Below are positions 40,461 to 49,733 of a DNA stretch of 64,000 nt, piece by piece (position 1 is the first letter of the stretch; every line of letters begins with the position of its first letter). The notes beneath the pieces are model-generated. The model was not told the DNA's origin and searched no databases. It worked only from the letters and a program-made list of their open reading frames with translations. The position numbers and the translations under genes are program-made. The stretch is from Anoxybacillus tepidamans PS2 (GTDB taxonomy: Bacteria > Bacillota > Bacilli > Bacillales > Anoxybacillaceae), in contig NZ_JHVN01000004.1 in the NCBI RefSeq assembly GCF_000620165.1, positions 124,001 to 188,000 of the forward strand. Reading direction: 5' to 3'.

Positions 40461-41908
40461 AAATACGCACAAAGCTATTTATCTTTATCCCCTTGCTTGT
40501 ACTACTTTTAAATTTGATTGCGTTTTTCATTTTTCAAAGCGGGAAAAAGGTACAAGAAAGCTATGATGTGATGATGCAGCGCATTTTTTTGTACAAACAA
40601 CTTTCATTTGAGACGCAGGAAAACTTGCGCTTTTTAAGCAACTACCTCATTCATCAAGATGAAAAAGATTACCGTTCGTTGCTTCAACATCATAAAGAGC
40701 TTGAACGTTTACAAAAGGCGCTAGTTCACCTTCATCTGCAAGGAAACGATTCATTAACGTTAGAAAACTATAAAAATATGATAGGAGTATTTATTGATTT
40801 AGAGAAATCGATCGTTCAAAAGCTGGTTGATAAACGGTCTTCCGATTATACAGAGCAGTTCAGCGAAATCGAGAAAATTTCCACTTTCATTCGGGAAGAC
40901 AGCCAGACGCTCGTCGATTTAGAATTAAGTGTCTACCAGCCTGTATATAAGCAGTTGCTGATCGATATCGGGCAGATGAACCAACTTGGCGGAATCCTGT
41001 TCATTTTAACGACGTTTTTAAGTATTATCTTTGCCATTTGGCTATCGCGCACGATCGTCATTCCGATTCACCGCCTAGTGCATGCCGCTAAACAAATATC
41101 AGCCGGAAAACTCGATGCTCACATTCCAACTGTTGAGGGGAATGATGAGATTGCGCTCCTTGGCAAAACATTTCAAAAAATGATTGAAAATTTGCGCATT
41201 TCAATCTCGAAAAATATGGAAATATTGGAGAAAGAAAAACTAGTGAGAGAATTGGAGCTTAAAGCACTACAAAGTCAAATTAATCCACACTTTTTATTTA
41301 ACACGTTAAATGTCATCTCGAAGCTTGCTTATATTGAAGGAGCGGAAAAGACGAGCGAACTGACGGTTTCGACATCCAATTTATTGCGCTACAACTTGCG
41401 CAAGCTCGACGAACCAGTCACGCTTCGCGATGAAGTGGAACATGCACAAGAATATTTTGCGATTCAGAAGGCTCGGTTTCGCGAGCGCATTGCGTTTCAG
41501 CTCGATATTGATGAAGCATGCCTTGAACAAGTGATTCCGTGTTTAACGCTGCAACCGTTATTGGAGAACGCTTTTGTCCACGGGATTGAGGGAATGGAGT
41601 GCGGGGCATTGATTCAATTATCGATTCGTTCGAAACCTAATCATGTACAAATAACGATTGCGGACAATGGGGCGGGAATGGAAGAAGATGTTCGGAAAGC
41701 CATTTTGCAATTATCTTCCTCTTCTTTTTCTAAAAAAGGACGTTCCACCGGACTAGGAGTCACCAATGTATTGCGCCGATTGCAATTATTTTATGGAACG
41801 GAACATGTCGTTGATATTCAAAGCGCAAAAGGCGCAGGAACGACTATTATTCTCACATTGCCAAAACGGAAAGGAGGCGAAAAAGGTGTACAAGCTGTTA
41901 ATTGCTGA
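40457..41908 (+). CDS. Sensor histidine kinase, YesM/LytS type
   Basis: 483-residue membrane kinase: an N-terminal helix (about 9-28), an extracytoplasmic helical sensor, a second helix near residue 180-200 (LGGILFILTTFLSIIFAIWL), HAMP, then the His_kinase domain with ALQSQINPHFLFNTLN (phosphorylated His278) and a HATPase domain with ADNGAGMEEDVRKAI and STGLGVTNVLRRL. Its start codon overlaps the stop of the sensor gene (ATGA), and its own 3' end overlaps the regulator gene by 23 bp. Expected to be controlled by the sugar-bound sensor protein. Confidence 0.92.
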   Translation: MKIRTKLFIFIPLLVLLLNLIAFFIFQSGKKVQESYDVMMQRIFLYKQLSFETQENLRFLSNYLIHQDEKDYRSLLQHHKELERLQKALVHLHLQGNDSLTLENYKNMIGVFIDLEKSIVQKLVDKRSSDYTEQFSEIEKISTFIREDSQTLVDLELSVYQPVYKQLLIDIGQMNQLGGILFILTTFLSIIFAIWLSRTIVIPIHRLVHAAKQISAGKLDAHIPTVEGNDEIALLGKTFQKMIENLRISISKNMEILEKEKLVRELELKALQSQINPHFLFNTLNVISKLAYIEGAEKTSELTVSTSNLLRYNLRKLDEPVTLRDEVEHAQEYFAIQKARFRERIAFQLDIDEACLEQVIPCLTLQPLLENAFVHGIEGMECGALIQLSIRSKPNHVQITIADNGAGMEEDVRKAILQLSSSSFSKKGRSTGLGVTNVLRRLQLFYGTEHVVDIQSAKGAGTTIILTLPKRKGGEKGVQAVNC

Positions 41909-43127
41909 TGATGAGCCGCTAGAGCGGGAAGGGCTGCAATTAATGATTGAGCGGATGCTGCCAAATCAGTTTATGATATTCCATGCCGAGCATGGGCGCA
42001 GCGCCATCCAACAGGTAGAACGGCACCAGCCGGACATTGTCTTTATGGATATTCGAATGCCCGGCATTCATGGGCTTGAAGCAATCGCCGAAATTCGCAA
42101 AATGTATCCGGCAACGAAAATGGTCATTTTAACGGCGTACGATTATTTTACTTACGCAAAAGAAGCGATTTCTTTAGGAGTGAGCGACTATTTATTAAAG
42201 CCCGCCAAAAAAGAACATATCATTTCCGTCCTTGAAAAACTAACAGCTGAAATTGCCGCCGAAAAAAAAGCGCGTGAAATGGAGCTTGAAACAAAGGAAA
42301 AACTTGCTCAGCTCTACACGCTGAGCGAAACGACATTCACGTTATTTCTAATGGAGCGGATTGATGATTTTGACAAGCAGCAAATGCTGCCATTGGAGAT
42401 AGAAGCGGGGTTTGCGCTAGCGATTCAGCTACAAGCGTTGACCGATCGAAGGAAAACAGTCGAAACTGTTCGGTATTATGTAAAAAGAATCGGGGAATGT
42501 TTGTGCAGTCCGCTTATTGACCATCACTTCGCTGCTTTTGTCAAAATAGATAACGAATCAGATGAAAAAGCGATTCCGCTGGCGCAAAAGCTTATGAAGC
42601 AACTTGAAAAAACGCTGGACACAGGGGTCAAAATTGGCATCGGCACGATTCAAAACGGCGTCGAAGGTTTAAAGCAGTCCTATAAAGAGGCCATGCTGGC
42701 GCTTTACTACCAGCCGTCTTTTGGAAGGGTGCAGCATATTCGCGATGTACCGTTGACAGCGAACGCAGGGGAGTTGCAACCGTTTGCTAGCGAAAAACGT
42801 CCTTCAATGATGGAGCAAGTGGAGGAGTTTTTACAGGAAAATTATCATCGCGACCTTTCGCTTGAAGAGGTAGCGCAATCTGTTCATCTTACGCCCCATT
42901 ACTTTAGCAAGCTATTCAAAAAACAAACGGGCCAAACGTTTATTGATTATGTCACGAACTTGCGTATTGAAAAGGCGAAGCAGCTGCTTCATGATGAGCG
43001 ATTGAATGTAAAAGAAATCTCCTACGATGTCGGTTACAAAGATCCAAACTATTTCAGCCGGGTGTTTAAAAAAATGACTAATATGACACCAAAAGAATAT
43101 CGGCAGCAAAAATACAGGCAATCGTAA
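41886..43127 (+). CDS. Response regulator, AraC type (YesN-like)
   Basis: 413-residue transcription factor with an N-terminal receiver (LLIADDEPLEREG; phosphorylated Asp55 in FMDIRMPG; lysine in YLLKPAK), a middle region of about 170 residues and a C-terminal AraC domain with two helix-turn-helix units (DLSLEEVAQSVHLTPHYFSK and VKEISYDVGYKDPNYFSRVF). The GTG at 41886 follows AAAGGAGG and overlaps the kinase gene. Likely activator of xylFGH, which begins about 190 bp downstream. A terminator follows. Confidence 0.93.
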   Translation: MYKLLIADDEPLEREGLQLMIERMLPNQFMIFHAEHGRSAIQQVERHQPDIVFMDIRMPGIHGLEAIAEIRKMYPATKMVILTAYDYFTYAKEAISLGVSDYLLKPAKKEHIISVLEKLTAEIAAEKKAREMELETKEKLAQLYTLSETTFTLFLMERIDDFDKQQMLPLEIEAGFALAIQLQALTDRRKTVETVRYYVKRIGECLCSPLIDHHFAAFVKIDNESDEKAIPLAQKLMKQLEKTLDTGVKIGIGTIQNGVEGLKQSYKEAMLALYYQPSFGRVQHIRDVPLTANAGELQPFASEKRPSMMEQVEEFLQENYHRDLSLEEVAQSVHLTPHYFSKLFKKQTGQTFIDYVTNLRIEKAKQLLHDERLNVKEISYDVGYKDPNYFSRVFKKMTNMTPKEYRQQKYRQS

Positions 43128-43149
43128 CGCGATTGCCTGTATTTTTTTG
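43114..43149 (+). terminator. Terminator after the response regulator
   Basis: ACAGGCAATCG / CGATTGCCTGT stem with a T7 run; overlaps the last codons. Confidence 0.88.
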
Positions 43150-43191
43150 TTATAGAACAAAAAAATGCTAATTGCTTTTTACAGTCTGAAA

Positions 43192-43273
43192 AGAAAGCGC
43201 TTTATTTGTGCGAATATGGGACAAAGAAGTGAAGAAAGTCAAAAGAAAACGGTTTCTTTTTTCGTGCTATTCT
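43192..43273 (+). promoter_or_regulatory. xylFGH control region
   Basis: Two cre-like palindromes are visible: AGAAAGCGCTTTAT (43192-43205) and AAGAAAACGGTTTCTTT (43243-43259). TATTCT (43268-43273) may be the -10 box of xylF. The poor -35 box fits a promoter that needs the AraC-type activator. Which palindrome binds CcpA and which the regulator cannot be told. Confidence 0.5.
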
Positions 43274-43314
43274 GAATTTGTGATCAAGAGATGCAATTAA
43301 AGGGGGAATATGAA

Positions 43315-44394
43315 GTGAAATGGTGGAAGCAAGCAGCAAAAGGGGCAGCAACATTTGTTTTAGCGTCTGCTCTTACAGCGTGCGGTGTCGTTTCTTCAGG
43401 AAATGAGGCCGCCAGCAAACCGGAGAAAAAAGATGACAAAATTGTAATTGGCTTTTCAATGGACACGCTGAAAGAAGAGCGTTGGCAGCATGATAAGGAA
43501 CTGTTTGAACAAAAAGCGAAAGAACTTGGCGCAGAGGTGAAAACGCTTGCCGCTAACAGTGATGATGCGGCGCAGCTAAGTCAAGCGGAACAGTTAATTT
43601 CTGAGGGAGTGGATGTGCTGGTTGTCGTCCCGCATAATGCGGAGGCATCGGCAGCGATTGTCGAAAAGGCGCATAAAGAAGGCATTAAAGTGATTTCGTA
43701 CGATCGATTAATTAAAAATGCAGATGTTGACTATTATGTATCATTTGATAATGTGCGCGTCGGTGAAATGCAGGCCAAAGCGATCGTGGAGAAAGCACCG
43801 AAAGGAAACTATGTATATATCGGCGGCGCGGATACGGACAACAACGCTCACTTATTCCGTGAAGGTGCGATGAATGTATTAAAACCACTTGTCGAAAAAG
43901 GTGATATTAAAATTGTTTACGATCAATTCTCGAAAGACTGGAAGCCAGAGGAAGCATTAAAAAATATGGAGAACGCTTTAACAGCAAACAACAATAACAT
44001 TCAAGCCGTTGTAGCAGCGAATGACGGAACGGCTGGCGGTGTCATTCAAGCGCTTGCCGCTCAAGGATTAGCAGGAAAAGTACCGGTGTCGGGCCAAGAT
44101 GCAGAACTTGCGGCGCTTCAGCGCATTGTTGAAGGGACTCAAACGATGACAGTGTACAAGCCGATTAAAGATATTGCGACAAAGGCAGCGGAAATGGCAG
44201 TTGCGGTGGCGAAAGGCGAAAAAATTGAAACGAACCAAACCGTTTCTAACGGAAAGATCGATGTTCCTTCCGTCTTACTTAATCCGATTGCTGTTACAAA
44301 AGATAACATTGTAGATACCGTTATTAAAGATGGCTACCAAAAGCTTGAAGACGTTTTTAAAAATGTGCCGAAAGACAAATGGCCGAAGCAGTAA
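43315..44394 (+). CDS. xylF: D-xylose ABC transporter, substrate-binding lipoprotein XylF
   Basis: 359-residue lipoprotein. From the GTG at 43315 (AGGGGG upstream) the signal peptide ends in the lipobox ALTAC. The mature part follows the XylF pattern: KIVIGFSMDTLKEERWQHDK, VDVLVVVPHNAEASAAIVEK, VISYDRLIKNADVDYYVSFD, VYIGGADTDNNAH and VSGQDAELAALQRIVEGTQ. Delivers xylose to XylGH. A stem-loop separates it from xylG, which would raise the amount of the binding protein over the membrane parts. Confidence 0.93.
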   Translation: MKWWKQAAKGAATFVLASALTACGVVSSGNEAASKPEKKDDKIVIGFSMDTLKEERWQHDKELFEQKAKELGAEVKTLAANSDDAAQLSQAEQLISEGVDVLVVVPHNAEASAAIVEKAHKEGIKVISYDRLIKNADVDYYVSFDNVRVGEMQAKAIVEKAPKGNYVYIGGADTDNNAHLFREGAMNVLKPLVEKGDIKIVYDQFSKDWKPEEALKNMENALTANNNNIQAVVAANDGTAGGVIQALAAQGLAGKVPVSGQDAELAALQRIVEGTQTMTVYKPIKDIATKAAEMAVAVAKGEKIETNQTVSNGKIDVPSVLLNPIAVTKDNIVDTVIKDGYQKLEDVFKNVPKDKWPKQ

Positions 44395-44397
44395 AAG

Positions 44398-44436
44398 AAC
44401 AAGGGGCTGGCATATAGTGCCAGACCCTTGTTTTAA
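44398..44436 (+). terminator. Intra-operon hairpin between xylF and xylG
   Basis: AACAAGGGGCTGGCA-TATAG-TGCCAGACCCTTGTT followed by TTAAAGG. Likely a partial terminator or mRNA-stabilising stem that gives more XylF than XylG/XylH. Confidence 0.75.
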
Positions 44437-44465
44437 AGGAGAATGATACAACGGGGGTGAATCGG

Positions 44466-45974
44466 ATGTATGCGTTGGAAATGTTCGAGATTACAAAAGA
44501 GTTTCCTGGAGTAAAGGCGCTTGATCGCGTTAGTTTTAAAGTAAAAAAAGGTGAAATCCATGCTCTTTGCGGTGAAAACGGAGCAGGCAAGTCTACTTTA
44601 ATGAAAGTGTTAAGCGGGCTTTATCCAGCCGGGAGCTATTCCGGAGAAATTCGCATCCACGGGCAGACGATGAGATTTCGAAATATCGTTGATGCGGAAA
44701 AAGCCGGGATCGCCATTATTCACCAAGAGCTTGCTCTTGTTAAAGAAATGACTGTCGGTGAAAATTTATTTCTCGGCCGTGAACCGAAAAAGTTCGGTGT
44801 GATTCAATGGGATGAATTGTACTACGAAGCAACACGATGGCTCCAAAAAGTCGGTTTGAACATTTCGCCGCAAACAAAAATTCAATCGCTAGGCATTGGG
44901 CAGCAGCAGCTTGTAGAGATTGCCAAAGCGTTAGCGAAACAAGCAAACATTTTAATTTTAGACGAACCGACTGCCGCATTGACGGAAAGCGAAGTCGAAA
45001 TTTTGATGAGCATTTTAGAACAACTGCGCAACGAAGGAGTGGCATGTATTTATATTTCTCATAAAATGCCCGAAGTGTTTCGTTTGGCGGATTCGATCAC
45101 AGTGTTGCGCGACGGCAAATCGATTGCGACATTATCGCGCAAAGAAACAAATGAAGATCAAATTGTTTCGCTAATGGTAGGGCGGGAATTAACGGAGCGT
45201 TATCCGTATGTAGCACGAAAGCCAAAAGAAGTCGTTCTGGAAGTAAAAAACTATTCCGTGTGGCATAAAGACAAACCTGTAAAAGTGAACGATAACGTTC
45301 ATTTATCGGTCAGAAAAGGAGAAATTATCGGCATCGCCGGGCTAATGGGGGCGGGGAGAACCGAACTCGTGATGAGCCTATTTGGTGCCTATGAAGGGAA
45401 AGCAGAAGGAAGTGTACAGATTAATGGAAAAGAAGTACGCATTCGTTCTGTGCAAGATGCCATTCGTGCAGGTATCGCTCTTGTGACAGAAGACCGAAAG
45501 CGCCTTGGTCTTGTGCTTGGCATGGACGTCAAAACGAATACAACGCTTGCGAGTTTAAAGGAGATCAGCAAATTCGGCATTATTAATCAAAACGAGGAAT
45601 TAAAATGGAGCCAAAAATATGTCGATGAATTAAAAACAAAAACATCTTCAATCGAAACGCCAGTCGGGACGTTGTCGGGAGGAAACCAGCAAAAGGTAGT
45701 TTTAGCCAAATGGCTAATGGCGAAGCCGAAAATTTTAATTTTAGATGAACCGACAAGAGGCATTGATGTCGGAGCAAAATATGAAATTTACCATTTAATG
45801 AACAAGCTTGCGCAAGAGGGTGTCGCAATTATTATGATCTCGTCGGAACTTCCAGAAATATTAGGAATGAGCGACCGCATCCTTGTCATGCGTGAAGGGA
45901 GAATTGTCAGGGAGTTTACCCATGATCAAGCGACACAGGAAAATATTATGATGGCAGCGACAGGAGGGAAATAG
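44466..45974 (+). CDS. xylG: Xylose ABC transporter ATP-binding protein XylG
   Basis: 502-residue double ATPase of the sugar (CUT2) class. The first domain has GENGAGKST, LGIGQQQLVEIAKAL and ILDEPTAALT; the second has a degenerate Walker A GLMGAGRTEL, then LSGGNQQKVVLAKWL and ILDEPTRGIDVG. This asymmetry is normal for the class. The ATG at 44466 has GGGGGTGA; a GTG at 44457 is possible. xylH starts 1 bp after the stop. Confidence 0.94.
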   Translation: MYALEMFEITKEFPGVKALDRVSFKVKKGEIHALCGENGAGKSTLMKVLSGLYPAGSYSGEIRIHGQTMRFRNIVDAEKAGIAIIHQELALVKEMTVGENLFLGREPKKFGVIQWDELYYEATRWLQKVGLNISPQTKIQSLGIGQQQLVEIAKALAKQANILILDEPTAALTESEVEILMSILEQLRNEGVACIYISHKMPEVFRLADSITVLRDGKSIATLSRKETNEDQIVSLMVGRELTERYPYVARKPKEVVLEVKNYSVWHKDKPVKVNDNVHLSVRKGEIIGIAGLMGAGRTELVMSLFGAYEGKAEGSVQINGKEVRIRSVQDAIRAGIALVTEDRKRLGLVLGMDVKTNTTLASLKEISKFGIINQNEELKWSQKYVDELKTKTSSIETPVGTLSGGNQQKVVLAKWLMAKPKILILDEPTRGIDVGAKYEIYHLMNKLAQEGVAIIMISSELPEILGMSDRILVMREGRIVREFTHDQATQENIMMAATGGK

Positions 45975-45975
45975 C

Positions 45976-47148
45976 ATGGAAGTAAAAACGGTCATTAACG
46001 AACGTCCATTCGAAAGAAAGCGGATGTTTGGCAAAATTGATATTCGTGCTTATACGATGATTGGAGCGCTGATCGCGATCTGGATTTTTTTCGGACTTTT
46101 AAACGATACCTTTTTAAGCGCCCGCAATCTTTCGAATTTATTTACGCAGATGTCTGTAACGGCAATTTTGGCGATCGGAATGGTTCTTGTCATTGTCGCC
46201 GGGCACATTGATCTTTCCGTCGGTTCTATCGTTGGACTGACAGGCGGACTTGCTGCTATTTTGAGCAATTGGCTCGGTTTGCCGACGAGTGTGGTAATCA
46301 TAGGCACGTTAGCGGCCGGGGCCCTTATTGGAGTAGTACAAGGATGGCTTGTTGCTTATCGCGCCATTCCTGCATTTATTGTGACGCTTGGTGGAATGAT
46401 GGTGTTTCGCGGCGCGTTGATGGGAATTACGAAATCGACGACGATTCCAATTTCCGATGCCAATTTTATCGCACTAGGAAGCGCTTATTTTACGAATAGT
46501 TTCGGGCTCATCCTTGCCGCTGTGGCGATTGCTGCTCTTGTGATATCTACAATAAAAAAGCGTAAATCACGCGAGCGGTACGGCTTTAGGGTGGCGCCGC
46601 TGTCATTGGATGTAGCGAAAGTAATGTTAGTCAGTGCTTTAATCGTGGTTTTTGTACTCACGATGAATAGTTATAAAGGGATTCCGTTTCCAATTATTTT
46701 TGTCATTGGCCTCGCCCTTATCTTTTCCTTTATCGCCAATAAAACGACATTTGGGCGGCATGTTTATGCCATCGGCGGCAATAGCGAAGCGGCTCGTCTA
46801 TCTGGAATCCGCATTCAACGTCATACGATGGTGCTTTTTCTGTTCACTGGACTATTGTCAGCCATTGCTGCGCTTGTGTTGACGGCACGCCTTTCATCTG
46901 CCACGATTTCCGCAGGCCAAATGTATGAACTTGACGCCATTGCCGCTTGTGTGATCGGTGGCACCTCGCTCATGGGCGGATCAGGTACGATTATGGGAGC
47001 GATCATAGGAGCAATGGTAATGACATCGCTTGATAATGGCATGTCGTTATTAGGAATGGAAACGTTTTGGCAATATATTGTAAAGGGCAGTATACTTGTT
47101 CTTGCTGTATGGATTGATATTGCCAGCCGAAAAAAACAAGCACATTAA
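45976..47148 (+). CDS. xylH: Xylose ABC transporter permease XylH
   Basis: 390-residue CUT2 permease with about ten helices. Motifs: GHIDLSVGSIVGLTGGLAAI, VTLGGMMVFRGALMGIT, YAIGGNSEAARLSGI and CVIGGTSLMGGSGTIMGAIIGA, as in XylH. Last gene of xylFGH. No xylA, xylB or xylR follows, so xylose breakdown must be encoded elsewhere. Confidence 0.94.
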   Translation: MEVKTVINERPFERKRMFGKIDIRAYTMIGALIAIWIFFGLLNDTFLSARNLSNLFTQMSVTAILAIGMVLVIVAGHIDLSVGSIVGLTGGLAAILSNWLGLPTSVVIIGTLAAGALIGVVQGWLVAYRAIPAFIVTLGGMMVFRGALMGITKSTTIPISDANFIALGSAYFTNSFGLILAAVAIAALVISTIKKRKSRERYGFRVAPLSLDVAKVMLVSALIVVFVLTMNSYKGIPFPIIFVIGLALIFSFIANKTTFGRHVYAIGGNSEAARLSGIRIQRHTMVLFLFTGLLSAIAALVLTARLSSATISAGQMYELDAIAACVIGGTSLMGGSGTIMGAIIGAMVMTSLDNGMSLLGMETFWQYIVKGSILVLAVWIDIASRKKQAH

Positions 47149-47173
47149 TTTTGCATCATTTTATTGAAAGCCG

Positions 47174-47211
47174 TCCCTCTGTTCTAAAGAACAGGGGGAT
47201 TGTATTTTTTG
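47174..47211 (+). terminator. Terminator after xylH
   Basis: TCCCTCTGTTCT / AGAACAGGGGGA stem, then TTGTATTTTTT. Confidence 0.82.
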
Positions 47212-47331
47212 TGATTCTCTCAACTTTTAGTTATGAAAATAGTATTTTTCATTTTGTTGCTTTTTTGATAAAATAAAAACTAATCTAAATCTTCTAAAAA
47301 ATAACTCGGTCATAGGAAGTGGGGGAGCAAG

Positions 47332-49437
47332 ATGCGGCTATTTCGGCTAGGGGAGCTGCTGCTAAATCGGCTAAAATTCGGAAAGAAATTTATGCTCTTA
47401 TTTATTATCTTTATTTTTTCTCTAGTTACGATTGGATCGTTTTATGTTCGCTCGTTGTCGGAAAAATCGAGCTTCGCTGAAAGAGAGAAAATCGGCTTGC
47501 TGTACATCGAAGACTTTTTAGTCGGACTGCATGCACTGCAAAAGCACCGTGAATATACGCTGCTTTATCTTTCCGGTGACTCGTCAAGCGAGCAAAGCAT
47601 CAAAAAAGCAACAGAAGAATTGGACAAGGCAGTTCAGCATATACAAACATCCCAAAAAACATACGGTGATTTATTCGTGATTAATAAACAATGGAAAGAA
47701 TTCATGGAAACTTGGAAGCAGATGAAGGGGGGATGGACGTCATATACAATGGATGAAACAGTCTCGCGCCACAACATTATTATTGAGAGTTTAATAGACA
47801 TGATGATGAATGTGGCGGACCGTTCTAATTTAACGCTTGACAATAATATTGATAACAACTATCTCGCTAGCGTGGTGGTGGAAAAAATTCCATCATTGAC
47901 GGAGTTGATCAGTTCAGCACAGGCGCTTGGAGTCAAAATTGCGTTGAGCACGCAAATGTACGAAATGGACCAATCAAAAATGACGTACTTCTTAAATGCC
48001 ATTGACAACTCTTTGAATGCTCTCAATCGTTCGGCAGCGATGATGTTTGTCGATGATAAACAGCTGCAAAACAAGTTCGAACAATACAAAGACGCAGCCA
48101 TGACAGAAGTCATCAGCATGTCCGGTATCATGGATAAGGAATTTTTAATGGTCGGTCAAGTGTCGCTCCAGCCGAAAGATATGTATGAGAAGACGAATCA
48201 GGCGCATGAGAAATTATATGAAACAGCTAAATTTAGCGTGAATCTTTTAAAAGAGCGGATTAATGAGCGCTATCATTCTCTTAATGTGAGTAAATGGACG
48301 ACCATCTCAATTATTGCAATAGCTTCCGCATTAATGATTTATCTGTTCATTGCTTTTTATTCCTCTGTCCGAGATCATATCGCAATGATCGAAACGAATA
48401 TGAAGCAAGCTGCGACAGGGGATTTAACGGTTCATATGAATATTCGCACCAATGATGAATTTTCACAAATTGCGCGCTCGTTTAACGAATTAATTGAATC
48501 ATTCCGTTCGATTATTTCCGTAAATCAACAGATGACTGAAGAAGTGTCCGCGGCGTCGGAAGAGTTAACGGCCATTACGGAAGAGACCGTGCAAGCGGCG
48601 GGACAAGTGGCAACGACAATCGAAAGTGTTGCTGTCGGTGCTGAACAGCAGTTAAAGTACGCGGAACAAAACACCCTTTCGATTCACGAATTGTTGCGCG
48701 ATACTCATTACATTTCAGATCGCGCAAGACAAGTAGCTTCTTCTTCGATCGAGATGACGAACGAAGCGAAAAACGGGAGCACATCCGTGCGCCAAATGAT
48801 CCAGCAAATGTCGAATGTAAATGAACTCGTGTCACAATCGTCGCATTTGATTCAAACACTGTATGAGCGCTCGAACAACATTGGCCAAATGACGCAAATG
48901 ATTACAGCAATTGCAGAGCAAACAAATTTGCTTGCTTTAAACGCAGCCATTGAAGCGGCACGGGCAGGAGAGCAAGGGAGAGGGTTTGCTGTTGTGGCTG
49001 ATGAAGTTCGTAAGCTCGCTGAGCAATCGTCGCAATCGGCCAAACAAATTCATAAGCTCTTAAGCGAAATCCAGCATGATACGTCCAACTCGATGGTGGC
49101 CATGGAGCACGTGCTGCAAGAAGCAGAAAAAGGAGTTGCTGTTGCCAACCATACTGGAACGATTTTTGAAAACATTTTGACATCGACTGGTGCGGTTACT
49201 GAACAGATTAACGAGGTATCTTCGCGGCTTTCGATGATGGAAGCGTCGCTACAGAATCTTTCAACGACGATTCAAGAAACGGAGCAAATTTCAAAAGACT
49301 CGGGGCAACAAACGCAAATGGTGGCTGCTGCCGCTGAGCAGCTTCTAGCTTCGATGCAAGAAATTTCTTCGTCCGTTCAGTCGCTTAATAGTAAAGCGCA
49401 AGATCTATTTGAGGCTGTTGAACGGTTTAAACTGTAA
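47332..49437 (+). CDS. Methyl-accepting chemotaxis protein, complete
   Basis: 701-residue receptor. A first membrane helix (about 20-42, [20 protein letters not shown]), a large helical sensor domain of about 280 residues, a second helix (about 324-345, [20 protein letters not shown]), HAMP, then the signalling domain with tip [20 protein letters not shown] and [20 protein letters not shown]. The sensor is longer than that of usual dCache or 4HB receptors and may hold two helical bundles. Adjacent to xylFGH but with its own promoter region and terminator; a link to sugar taxis is only a guess. Confidence 0.95.
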   Translation: MRLFRLGELLLNRLKFGKKFMLLFIIFIFSLVTIGSFYVRSLSEKSSFAEREKIGLLYIEDFLVGLHALQKHREYTLLYLSGDSSSEQSIKKATEELDKAVQHIQTSQKTYGDLFVINKQWKEFMETWKQMKGGWTSYTMDETVSRHNIIIESLIDMMMNVADRSNLTLDNNIDNNYLASVVVEKIPSLTELISSAQALGVKIALSTQMYEMDQSKMTYFLNAIDNSLNALNRSAAMMFVDDKQLQNKFEQYKDAAMTEVISMSGIMDKEFLMVGQVSLQPKDMYEKTNQAHEKLYETAKFSVNLLKERINERYHSLNVSKWTTISIIAIASALMIYLFIAFYSSVRDHIAMIETNMKQAATGDLTVHMNIRTNDEFSQIARSFNELIESFRSIISVNQQMTEEVSAASEELTAITEETVQAAGQVATTIESVAVGAEQQLKYAEQNTLSIHELLRDTHYISDRARQVASSSIEMTNEAKNGSTSVRQMIQQMSNVNELVSQSSHLIQTLYERSNNIGQMTQMITAIAEQTNLLALNAAIEAARAGEQGRGFAVVADEVRKLAEQSSQSAKQIHKLLSEIQHDTSNSMVAMEHVLQEAEKGVAVANHTGTIFENILTSTGAVTEQINEVSSRLSMMEASLQNLSTTIQETEQISKDSGQQTQMVAAAAEQLLASMQEISSSVQSLNSKAQDLFEAVERFKL

Positions 49438-49482
49438 CATAAATCCCCTTCCTATCGACCTGATATGGAAGGGGATTTTCTT
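49438..49482 (+). terminator. Terminator after the chemotaxis receptor
   Basis: AAATCCCCTTCC / GGAAGGGGATTT stem followed by TCTTAT. Confidence 0.85.
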
Positions 49483-49519
49483 ATAGGCAAGGGCTGTTTT
49501 GGGGATTTAACGTCTCCGT

Positions 49520-49575
49520 CGAGAAGTTTCCCACCTTGAAATGACGTGTAGGTGAGAGAAATTCATCCAACGGTC
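49520..49575 (+). repeat. Decayed IS200/IS605-like right-end hairpin
   Basis: GAAGTTTCCCACCT, a loop ending ACGTGT, then AGGTGAGAGAAATTCAT. The order GAAG, pyrimidine-rich arm, ACGTGT, AGGTGRGAG, AATTCA is what is often seen at the 3' end of tnpB elements in this group of bacteria. A similar arm pair is present at 62328-62390. No transposase gene is left nearby. Recognition is from memory of the pattern. Confidence 0.4.
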
Positions 49576-49733
49576 AACTATTGATTAGATTTTTACAATA
49601 AAAAGTATAAATTTCATATTAGTGGAAGGTATTCCATTAATTATTGATATTTTTGGGCAATTGTAATAATATATTATTGTATAAATATTCTGTTAATTTA
49701 TTATGATCCATTTTTTGATAGAAGGTGGTTTTT

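Noticed and set aside
47859..48131. Minus-strand frames inside the chemotaxis receptors
   Set aside because: Cysteine- and serine-rich antisense translations of helical receptor code, as usual for such genes.
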